Assembly (NCBI GenBank): GCA_009930275.1
Contig: RZYP01000044.1
Span: 1-13,826, forward strand
Direction of reading: 5' to 3'
Source of the DNA: Negativicutes bacterium
Lineage (GTDB): Bacteria; Bacillota_C; Negativicutes; Acidaminococcales; Acidaminococcaceae
Length of the DNA stretch: 13,826 bases
The translations under genes and the position numbers were made by a program. Below, piece by piece: positions 7,103 to 13,826 of the stretch; the first letter of the stretch is position 1, and every line of letters begins with the position of its first letter. The notes beneath the pieces were generated by a model, which had not been told where the DNA came from, ran no database searches, and saw only the letters and a list, made by a program, of their open reading frames with translations.

Positions 7103-8960
7103 GGCTGACCTGTTCTTTCCAATCTATGATTTTGACATTCAGATTCTGGCAGACGCCGCAGCCGCTGCAGTTAGCATGGCGACAATCTTCCGTCAATTCT
7201 GCACGCAAAGATTTTTGGTATTCATTCCACAAAAACGCCCTATTTACCGCAGGTTGGATATGTTCCCAAGGGAAAACTTCATTTTCTTCCCTGTCCCTAT
7301 TGGCATAAAAAGCCTTGTCGAGGCCACACTCGCTAATTGCCTCCAGCCAGCGCTTATACGAAAAATGCTCGGACCAACCATCAAACTTTGCACCATTCTG
7401 CCACGCTAAATGCAGAGCCTTGCCCAAGCGGCGGTCACCGCGTGCGAAAACACCCTCTATAACGCTGGTTACGGCATCGTGATATTGATAGGTTATATTT
7501 TTAACTTTTAAAGCATCCTTTAACAGCATCTGTTTGCGTCTGATTTCTTCAATTTCATCCTGTCCCTTCCATTGGAAAGGAGTGTATGGTTTTGGCACAA
7601 AGGAGGAAACGCTAACTGTAACCTTGGCGCCCCTGTGACCTTTTATCTGAAAATATTTGTATTGAACAGCTTTGGCCAGTTCAGCAATAGCCAAGACATC
7701 CTCATCGGTTTCTCCCGGCAAACCAATCATGAAATACAGTTTGACCGAAGACCAGCCTGATTCAAAAGCTGCGCCTACAGCATTCATCAAATCTTCTTCC
7801 GTGACACCCTTATTAATAACATTGCGCATCCTCTGGCTGCCAGCTTCCGGTGCGAAGGTCAAGCCGCTTTTGCGAACAGCCTGCACTTCTTTAGCCAAGT
7901 CGACAGAAAAGCTGTCTACCCTTAAGGAAGGCAGAGAAATACTAACTTTTTCATCTTTAAGTTCGGTAATCAAATCATGGATAAGGGGCGCCAGACAAGA
8001 ATAATCCGCGGTACTCAGGGAAACAAGCGAGATTTCGTTGTACCCTGTATTATTGACCAACTCTCTTGCCAGTTGCTTCAAAAGCTCCGGCTTTCTCTCC
8101 CTGACTGGGCGATAAACCATGCCTGCATGACAAAAACGGCAGCCACGCGTACAACCTCTGAATACTTCCAGCATGATGCGGTCATGGACGATTTCCCCAA
8201 AGGGGACTATCGGAGCATCAGGATAAGATATTGTATTCAAATCCTTGACCACGCGCTTTTTAACAACTGACGGCGCCGCGGGATTGACAGGAACAACTTT
8301 TTCAACAGTTCCGTCAGCAAGATAATCAACATGGTAGAAGCTTGGCACATAAATACCGTTGATACGAACTGCCCTCTCCAAAAAGCCGCTGCGGCCGCCA
8401 GTGCAGCCTTCGTTTTGCCAAGTTTTGTAGGCAGCCATCAATTCGACCATGATTTCTTCGCCTTCGCCGATTATGAAAAAGTCAATAAAGTCGGCCAACG
8501 GCTCGGGGTTGTAAACACAAGGTCCACCAGCGATGACAAAGGGGTCTTCGTCGGTGCGGTCTTTGGTAAACAAAGGAATGTTTCCCAAGTCGAGCATATT
8601 TAAAATGTTGGTATAGGAAAGCTCATATTGCAAGGTGAAACCCACAAAATCAAAATCTCTGAGAATCTTGCCTGTTTCCAGCGAAGTGAGCGGCAGAGCA
8701 TTCTCACGCATTTTGGCCTCCATGTCAACCCATGGAGCATACACCCTTTCAGCAGCAACTCCCTGTTCTTTATTCAGGATATGGTACAGAATCTTAAAAC
8801 CCAAGTAGCTCATCCCTACTTCATAAATGTCCGGGAAAGCTAAGGCGATAGAAACCTCGGTTTCTTCATCAGCTTTTATAATGCTGCCGAATTCACCGCC
8901 GGTATAACGCGCAGGCTTCTGTACTTGGCTCAAGATATCTATGGGAAATTGTTTTGTCAT
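7086..8960 (-). CDS. TIGR03960-type radical SAM protein with B12-binding-like N-terminal domain
   Basis: Radical SAM enzyme of unknown substrate. The 624-residue protein has an N-terminal Rossmann-like region (about 1-185, with FPDIYEVGMSYLG at 42-54 and AGGPC at 144-148) that resembles cobalamin-binding domains. The canonical DxHxxG motif is absent; the loop reads D44-x-Y46-x-x-G49. The radical SAM core (about 255-490) has the 4Fe-4S ligand motif CTRGCRFC with Cys270, Cys274 and Cys277, and a GLPGETDED segment near 413-421. The C-terminus ends with four cysteines, C593-x4-C598-x2-C601-x2-C604, likely ligands of an extra metal or Fe-S centre. The ATG follows AAAGGAG with 6 nt spacing, 11 nt after rodA, and the 3' end overlaps the DUF2344 gene. 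It is co-directional with cell-shape genes upstream and rng downstream, so context does not settle its role. Confidence 0.92.
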   Translation of the reverse strand: MTKQFPIDILSQVQKPARYTGGEFGSIIKADEETEVSIALAFPDIYEVGMSYLGFKILYHILNKEQGVAAERVYAPWVDMEAKMRENALPLTSLETGKILRDFDFVGFTLQYELSYTNILNMLDLGNIPLFTKDRTDEDPFVIAGGPCVYNPEPLADFIDFFIIGEGEEIMVELMAAYKTWQNEGCTGGRSGFLERAVRINGIYVPSFYHVDYLADGTVEKVVPVNPAAPSVVKKRVVKDLNTISYPDAPIVPFGEIVHDRIMLEVFRGCTRGCRFCHAGMVYRPVRERKPELLKQLARELVNNTGYNEISLVSLSTADYSCLAPLIHDLITELKDEKVSISLPSLRVDSFSVDLAKEVQAVRKSGLTFAPEAGSQRMRNVINKGVTEEDLMNAVGAAFESGWSSVKLYFMIGLPGETDEDVLAIAELAKAVQYKYFQIKGHRGAKVTVSVSSFVPKPYTPFQWKGQDEIEEIRRKQMLLKDALKVKNITYQYHDAVTSVIEGVFARGDRRLGKALHLAWQNGAKFDGWSEHFSYKRWLEAISECGLDKAFYANRDREENEVFPWEHIQPAVNRAFLWNEYQKSLRAELTEDCRHANCSGCGVCQNLNVKIIDWKEQVSHEIKN

Positions 8961-8971
8961 ATTTCTCTCCT

Positions 8972-10081
8972 TTATTTAAAAGTCAACTTTTGTTGACGCA
9001 TGTTTATATTTAGCAATAAACCTATTAAGACCATATTTGTCGTCAGCGAACTTACACCATAACTCATGAAAGGCAAAGGTACGCCGGTAACTGGCATGAT
9101 GCCGGCGGTCATTCCCACATTGACAAGCACATGGAAAACGAACATGGATACTATTCCCGTCGCCAGCAAAGTCCCAAAATCATCCGTGGCGTTCATGGCA
9201 ATATTGAGACCGCGATAAATAACGAGCAAATACAAAAGCAGAATGACGATTGTGCCGATAAAGCCGAATTCTTCACCTGCCACCGCAAAAATAAAATCCG
9301 TATGGTTTTCCGGCAAAAAATCCAACTGACTTTGGGTCCCCGAGAACAGGCCCTTACCTGTCACCATGCCCGAACCAATCGCAATCATAGATTGAATAAC
9401 ATGGTAACCAGCCCCTTGCGGCTCCAGTCCTGGGTCCAGAAATACTTTGAGCCGCATCTTCTGATAATCATGCAGCACTGTCCAGAGCAAGGGGGCTGCT
9501 ACAATTCCGGCGCCAAATAATCTGATAAAAAACTTCTTTTTGAAGCCGCAAAGAATCATAAGCCCCAATAAAATAGCAACAAAAACCAAGGAAGTACCAA
9601 GGTCTGGCTGCTTCATTACCAGAATAAAAGGTAAAAACACATAACCGAAAACCGGAAGCCAACTCCAAAAAGAGTCGAGGCTGTCAATTCGTTTATTAAC
9701 AAAAGCAGAAAGGGCGATAATCATTATTATCTTGGAAAACTCGCTCGGCTGGATACTAACAGGGCCTATCTGGATCCAGCGCTGTGCTCCCAAGGCTGAG
9801 TGGCCGACAAACATTACGGCCAGCAACATAAAGAGATTGAATATATAAAGTTTTTTAGACATATCCTCGAGTAAACGGTAATCAAACCGCAACGAGAAAA
9901 AGATAAACATTATGTTCAGCAAAGCAAACAAGCTTTGCCGCTGCACATACCAATAACGGTCTTCCGACACGACATTGATATGAGTCGCGCTGCCAATCAA
10001 AGTAATACCGATGGCTGTCAGCGCTAGAACTGCAAAGAGCAGTACATAGTCGAGCCTTTTTATTATTCTGCCTAGTCCCAT
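8972..10081 (-). CDS. rodA: Rod-shape SEDS peptidoglycan glycosyltransferase RodA
   Basis: Integral membrane polymerase that elongates glycan strands from lipid II during lateral wall growth, in complex with the PBP2 encoded just upstream. The 369-residue protein shows about ten hydrophobic segments. Family signatures include QPSEFSK near 111-117, QPDLGTSLVF near 158-167, LDPGLEPQGAGYHVIQS near 215-231, and HTDFIFAVAGEEFG near 260-273, with the essential aspartate at 262. PLPFMSYGVSS lies near 335-345, where most relatives have SYGGSS. The ATG follows AGGAAGG (overlapping the mrdA stop) by about 6 nt; the intergenic gap is 11 nt. RodA rather than FtsW is assigned from the mre/mrdA context and the short, simple N-terminus. 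No min genes intervene between mrdA and rodA. Confidence 0.95.
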   Translation of the reverse strand: MGLGRIIKRLDYVLLFAVLALTAIGITLIGSATHINVVSEDRYWYVQRQSLFALLNIMFIFFSLRFDYRLLEDMSKKLYIFNLFMLLAVMFVGHSALGAQRWIQIGPVSIQPSEFSKIIMIIALSAFVNKRIDSLDSFWSWLPVFGYVFLPFILVMKQPDLGTSLVFVAILLGLMILCGFKKKFFIRLFGAGIVAAPLLWTVLHDYQKMRLKVFLDPGLEPQGAGYHVIQSMIAIGSGMVTGKGLFSGTQSQLDFLPENHTDFIFAVAGEEFGFIGTIVILLLYLLVIYRGLNIAMNATDDFGTLLATGIVSMFVFHVLVNVGMTAGIMPVTGVPLPFMSYGVSSLTTNMVLIGLLLNINMRQQKLTFK

Positions 10082-10092
10082 TTTAAACCTTC

Positions 10093-11913
10093 CTACTGTT
10101 TTTTCTGTGCAGCAATATCTGCCGGTTGCTTGGGCGGGAAGACATATTCAAATATTCTTTGAACTATCGGTGCCGCTGATACAGAGCCAAACCCGCCTTG
10201 GTCCACAACCGCCACGACAACCAAGTTCGGCTGATTAGCCGGGGCGTAACCAACAAACAAACCGTGGTCTTTGCCGTGAGGATTCTCGGCTGTACCTGTT
10301 TTACCTGCAACGGGCACAGGTAAATTAGCAAGTTGTGCAGCGGTACCGCCTTCCTGAGCAACGGCCTCCAAGGCTCTTTGGAGCAGCTCCAATGTTTCTG
10401 ACGAAACAGGCAGATGTCCGATTTTCTCAGGTTTAATCTCTTTGATAACACCACCGTCGTCGTTAAGAATTTTTTCAACCAAATAGGGCTTATAGACATC
10501 GCCGTTGTTGGCAACGGCACTGAGCATTACCGCCAACTGTAACGGCGTAGCCAGGTTAAATCCCTGCCCTATAGCGGCGTTAAATGTATCACCCAGGTAC
10601 CAGTCCTCGTCAAAGACTTTCATTTTGTACTCAGGGCTGGCAACAATACCTTCTGTTTCGCCAAAAAGATCAATGCCTGTAGCTCTGCCAAAACCAAATA
10701 ACGTTGCATATTTTTTGAGAACATCAATGCCGACACGATTGCCCATTTCATAAAAATATACATTGTCCGAAGCAGCCAAGGCCTTATGGAAATTAAGCCA
10801 GCCTAACGCTTCACCCTCAGCGTTGCCCATGGGAATCAGCCAATGCTTGCCGGAGTCAAAAATCATCTCCTGCGGCGTGACTTTACCTGTTTCGAGAGCA
10901 GCTGAACCAGTCACAATTTTAAAGGTCGAACCAGGCGGGTATTCTCCAGAGATAACTTTATTAGCCATGGGGTCATATGGGTTATCGTTAATAGCCTGCC
11001 AATCTTTGGAAGATATGCCGTTAACAAACAAGTTAGGGTTGAAGGCCGGACGGCTCACAAGGGCTTTAATTGCACCATTTCTTGGATCAATGGCAACAAC
11101 CGCAGCGGCATTAGCCTTAGGGGCAAAGCCGCTGGAACGCAAATAGGCCAGATGCTCATCCACTATTTTTTCAACCTGCCGCTGTAATTTTGCGTCCACA
11201 GTCAAAGCCAAGCCCTGCCCTGGTTTGGGCGGCAGCTTATCAAGGGCCTGGACAATACGGCCTGAAACGTCTACTTCTTCCCTATAACTTCCGTCCGTCC
11301 CCCGCAAGAAATTATCATAAAAACGCTCTAAACCCGCTTTTCCTACAATACTGCCTATCTTTAATTCCGAATCAGCGTTTCTATCCTTACTCATTTCGTA
11401 TTCGCTGATTTCTCCTACATAACCCAAAACATGCACCGCTAATTCATTGTTTACATACTTGCGGATGGCTTGCAATTCAAGCAGGACTCCCGGCAATTCT
11501 TGATATTGTTCTTCTATTTTAGTCACCATTGCTGGTGATAAGTTGCTTTTTAGCCTTATTGGTTCATAACTATCTTCATTTTGCTTGATCTTTTCCAGAA
11601 TATTATCCGGCGGCAGTTCTATAATCGCCGCCAGCTTATTTATAACAACCATATCCGGATTCTTGTTAGTTCTCAGAAGAGAAACAACAAAGCCAGGTTC
11701 ATTTTTAACGAGCGCTTCTCCGTTGCAGTCGTAAATTATACCACGCGGTGCAATTATTTTTACAGCGCGAACACGATTACCCTCGGATAGACGATAGTAG
11801 TAATCACCCTTATACAATTGGAGGTAGGCCATCCTGCCGATTAACACCGCGATGATAACCATTGACGCAATCATCAATAATTCTAAACGATAAGCATATT
11901 TTTTATTAAGCAA
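10093..11913 (-). CDS. mrdA: Penicillin-binding protein 2, elongation-specific transpeptidase
   Basis: Class B PBP that cross-links peptidoglycan made by RodA during elongation; anchored in the inner membrane with a periplasmic catalytic domain. Counting from the TTG at 11913 (606 residues), a single membrane helix lies near 10-30. A PBP dimerisation/pedestal domain follows (APRGIIYDCNG near 55-65). The transpeptidase domain has S329-T-F-K332 (SxxK), S382-D-N384 (SxN) and K538-T-G540 (KTG). The frame is open to a GTG at 11973, but that start overlaps mreD by 32 nt and has no ribosome site. The TTG has a strong AAAGGAGG 7 nt upstream and gives a protein starting at the basic residues just before the membrane helix. 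It lies between mreD and rodA, the expected elongasome order. Confidence 0.95.
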   Translation of the reverse strand: MLNKKYAYRLELLMIASMVIIAVLIGRMAYLQLYKGDYYYRLSEGNRVRAVKIIAPRGIIYDCNGEALVKNEPGFVVSLLRTNKNPDMVVINKLAAIIELPPDNILEKIKQNEDSYEPIRLKSNLSPAMVTKIEEQYQELPGVLLELQAIRKYVNNELAVHVLGYVGEISEYEMSKDRNADSELKIGSIVGKAGLERFYDNFLRGTDGSYREEVDVSGRIVQALDKLPPKPGQGLALTVDAKLQRQVEKIVDEHLAYLRSSGFAPKANAAAVVAIDPRNGAIKALVSRPAFNPNLFVNGISSKDWQAINDNPYDPMANKVISGEYPPGSTFKIVTGSAALETGKVTPQEMIFDSGKHWLIPMGNAEGEALGWLNFHKALAASDNVYFYEMGNRVGIDVLKKYATLFGFGRATGIDLFGETEGIVASPEYKMKVFDEDWYLGDTFNAAIGQGFNLATPLQLAVMLSAVANNGDVYKPYLVEKILNDDGGVIKEIKPEKIGHLPVSSETLELLQRALEAVAQEGGTAAQLANLPVPVAGKTGTAENPHGKDHGLFVGYAPANQPNLVVVAVVDQGGFGSVSAAPIVQRIFEYVFPPKQPADIAAQKKQ

Positions 11914-11920
11914 CGCGGTG

Positions 11921-11928
11921 CCTCCTTT
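11921..11928 (-). promoter_or_regulatory. Shine-Dalgarno site deciding the mrdA TTG start
   Basis: AAAGGAGG sits 7 nt before a TTG at 11913, inside the 28-nt gap after the mreD stop. No ATG or GTG in frame has comparable spacing, so translation most likely begins at TTG rather than at the GTG 60 nt upstream. Confidence 0.82.
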
Positions 11929-11941
11929 CGAACTTAGATTC

Positions 11942-12442
11942 TCAATAGCTGTTGCGTTTCTCCAGCCAGGCACTTATTTTTTGTAAAGCAAGCCACGTTG
12001 GCCAGGAAACGATTAAATTAATGAAAATATAAGACATTGCTCCCAACAAATGATCAATAAACCAGCCGGAAGCAGATTTCAGTACCATTAAAAGCAACAG
12101 CGCATGCGCAGTTTTAACCAGTATACTTGCTACAATAACGAAAACGGCATAGCCTTGAAAATTGTCTTTAAATACTCGCTCCTTTGTTTCTCCTGTAAAA
12201 TAGCCGATCAAAACGCGAGTCACTATATGAAAGCCAAAATACGTTGGCGCCAATGCATCCTGAACAAGGCCTACAAAAAACCCGCTGATTGCTCCTTTGT
12301 TGCTCCCGCCATACATAGCCTGAAAAACAACAAACAGCAAAAGAAAATCCGGAGTAGAATCCGCCCCGGGGAAAAAAGAAAACCATGATGTCTGTAACGA
12401 CAGCAACAGCAGAAGGAAAAGCGGCCAAATCACCATGCTCAT
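11942..12442 (-). CDS. mreD: Rod shape-determining membrane protein MreD
   Basis: Small polytopic membrane protein that works with MreC and links the MreB cytoskeleton to the wall-synthesis enzymes. The 166-residue protein is almost entirely hydrophobic, with about five to six membrane segments. It has the family pattern PDFLLLFVVFQAMYGG near 31-46 followed by GFFVGLVQDALAP near 54-66. The ATG overlaps the mreC stop (ATGA, 4-nt overlap), so translation is probably coupled. A second ATG two codons later is a possible alternative start. The upstream run of seven G residues in mreC may serve as part of its ribosome site. Sequence is weakly conserved in this family, so the call rests on both topology and operon position. 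Confidence 0.93.
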   Translation of the reverse strand: MSMVIWPLFLLLLLSLQTSWFSFFPGADSTPDFLLLFVVFQAMYGGSNKGAISGFFVGLVQDALAPTYFGFHIVTRVLIGYFTGETKERVFKDNFQGYAVFVIVASILVKTAHALLLLMVLKSASGWFIDHLLGAMSYIFINLIVSWPTWLALQKISAWLEKRNSY

Positions 12443-13320
12443 TTCACCGCCCCCCCACTCTGCTGCTTGCTGACTTCTTTATTGCTTTGTACAAAATCAG
12501 AAGGATTTTGATAATCAGTAACAATCATAACTTCTTCCATCCGCCCAAAATCGACAGTTGGAACTATTTTAGCCTGTTTTAACAAGCCGCCGTCATTACG
12601 GGAAATATCGGATACCGTTCCAATTACCAACCCGCCGGGGTGATTGCCGCCGAAGCCTGAGGTTACAATAATATCACCCGGCACGATATCAGCATCACGA
12701 GCCATGTTGCTCATCTGCAACACACCATTGCCACCTGACATGCCGATCACGACCCCTACAACGCGTGAATTGGCGCGCAAAACTATGCCGCCCACCCTAC
12801 ACCTGGGGCTTGTTACCAACAATACTCTGGAGGCATCCGGATAAGTCTCATCAATAATGCCAACCAATCCGGAGGCATTGACAACAGGCATATTTTCCCT
12901 GATGCCCTGATTCTTGCCGCTATTAACAAGGACATTGTCATGTGTGTCTCCAATATCCTTGCCTATAACTTTAGCGGTAAGCAACTTAAGATTTTTGGCG
13001 TCATTTTTGTATTGAAGCAGGTTAGCTAAACGCTGGTTTTCAGCCCAAATTTCTGCCATTTTGATATTGGCGTAACGTAAAGCTTCGACTTCTGCCTTTA
13101 TTTTTTTGTTTTCTTCCTGCATAGTCGTTAAAGCAGCGAAAAAGCTTCTGATGGAATCTGCTTTATTGGACACCGCTATCAGTTTACTATTTATTGGTGC
13201 CGCCACTGCTACAATTGCTCTGTCAAGCAAAGGAAAACGTGCTCTGCCCTGAACAGCCAAAACCATCAATAAAAGCGAAATTGCCACCGCAATAACGGCT
13301 AACACACTTTTCTTGCTCAC
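12439..13320 (-). CDS. mreC: Rod shape-determining protein MreC
   Basis: Membrane-anchored extracytoplasmic scaffold that contacts PBP2 and RodA and helps activate them. The 293-residue protein has an N-terminal membrane helix near 5-23 and a charged coiled coil near 63-105 (MQEENKKIKAEVEALRYAN region). The MreC beta-barrel domain follows (VIGKDIGDTHDNVLVNSG near 118-135, VPGDIIVTSGFGGNHPGGLVIG near 213-234). The start is GTG at 13320, with AAGGAG about 9 nt upstream and a 26-nt gap after mreB. The last codons include a run of seven G residues (12456-12450 on the minus strand) just before the stop, and the stop overlaps the mreD ATG. Confidence 0.96.
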   Translation of the reverse strand: MSKKSVLAVIAVAISLLLMVLAVQGRARFPLLDRAIVAVAAPINSKLIAVSNKADSIRSFFAALTTMQEENKKIKAEVEALRYANIKMAEIWAENQRLANLLQYKNDAKNLKLLTAKVIGKDIGDTHDNVLVNSGKNQGIRENMPVVNASGLVGIIDETYPDASRVLLVTSPRCRVGGIVLRANSRVVGVVIGMSGGNGVLQMSNMARDADIVPGDIIVTSGFGGNHPGGLVIGTVSDISRNDGGLLKQAKIVPTVDFGRMEEVMIVTDYQNPSDFVQSNKEVSKQQSGGAVK

Positions 13321-13346
13321 AAGCGTGTTCTCCTTATCCTAATAGT

Positions 13347-13826
13347 TTATAAACGGTTAGAAGCCGCCATAAACCCTTTTTTATAAATATCGACATGCTC
13401 TACCGCAATACCTGTTCCCAAAGCTACACAAGAAAGAGCGGAGTCAGATACATAAACAGGCATACCGGTTTCCTTGCTTAACACGTTATCAAGATTACGC
13501 AGCAAAGAAGCGCCGCCGGTCATGACGATACCGCGGTCCATAATATCTGCCGACAACTCAGGCGGAGTCCGTTCCAATGTCCCTCTTACAGCTTCCACAA
13601 TACCTGCTACAGGCTCACTCAGAGCTTCTTGGATCTGGTTGGCGTCTATGTTCAATGTTTTGGGAAGGCCTGTAACAAGATCACGTCCACGGATATCCAT
13701 GATGTCAGGTTTTTCCACCTTCATCGCTGTCCCAATGGCAATTTTAATTTCTTCCGCGGTACGCTCGCCAATCAAAAGATTGTATCTCTTCTTAATATAC
13801 TGAACTATAGCTTCATCCATCTTATC
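13347..13826 (-). CDS. mreB: Rod shape-determining actin-like protein MreB (C-terminal part; 5' end outside window)
   Basis: Bacterial actin homologue that polymerises under the membrane and guides the elongation machinery. Only the last 159 residues are present; the reading frame runs open to the window edge (codons for Asp-Lys precede the first Met in the window), so the gene is partial by position, not broken. Diagnostic segments are [52 protein letters not shown] (second nucleotide-binding region, with GGAS) and [17 protein letters not shown] near the end. The match to MreB over ParM/FtsA is unambiguous. Being first in the visible order, it implies that the operon promoter lies outside the window. 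Confidence 0.97.
   Translation of the reverse strand, partial: DKMDEAIVQYIKKRYNLLIGERTAEEIKIAIGTAMKVEKPDIMDIRGRDLVTGLPKTLNIDANQIQEALSEPVAGIVEAVRGTLERTPPELSADIMDRGIVMTGGASLLRNLDNVLSKETGMPVYVSDSALSCVALGTGIAVEHVDIYKKGFMAASNRL

Overview
The window is a dense chromosomal stretch. All 14 genes lie on the minus strand, and no mobile DNA, CRISPR, tRNA or rRNA is visible. Gene content and order point to a Firmicutes-type bacterium, most likely a diderm Negativicute (Acidaminococcaceae/Veillonellaceae-like). The signs are the rplU-prp-rpmA-obg block typical of Firmicutes, an L27 with the Prp-cleavable N-terminal extension, an RNase E/G enzyme (absent from Bacillus), and a radical SAM/DUF2344 pair. The taxon is an inference from family knowledge, not a search result.

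Read in the direction of transcription (right to left), the first unit is an elongasome operon: mreB (5' end outside the window), mreC, mreD, mrdA (PBP2) and rodA. It runs without a visible break into a TIGR03960-type radical SAM gene, its DUF2344 partner, and rng (RNase G). Junctions are overlaps or gaps of under 30 nt. Together the first five genes make the cytoskeletal scaffold, transpeptidase and glycosyltransferase for lateral-wall peptidoglycan. The radical SAM pair has no known function.

The second unit is rplU-prp-rpmA. A strong promoter has its -35 box inside the last codons of rng. It is followed by a roughly 100-nt structured leader, probably the Firmicutes L21 leader. Prp is the cysteine protease that trims the N-terminus of L27, the product of the next gene. 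A 12-bp hairpin with a U-tract terminates this unit.

The third unit is obgE-proB-proA, with its own promoter just upstream of obgE. It joins a ribosome-assembly GTPase to the first two enzymes of proline synthesis. The last 29 bases of the window, past proA, show no recognisable gene or terminator.

Several start codons are better placed at weak codons behind good Shine-Dalgarno sites: rpmA at GTG 4185, mrdA at TTG 11913, mreC at GTG 13320. The proB start is ambiguous. The largest non-coding gaps are 181 nt (rpmA-obgE) and 126 nt (rng-rplU), and both are accounted for by promoter, leader and terminator elements.
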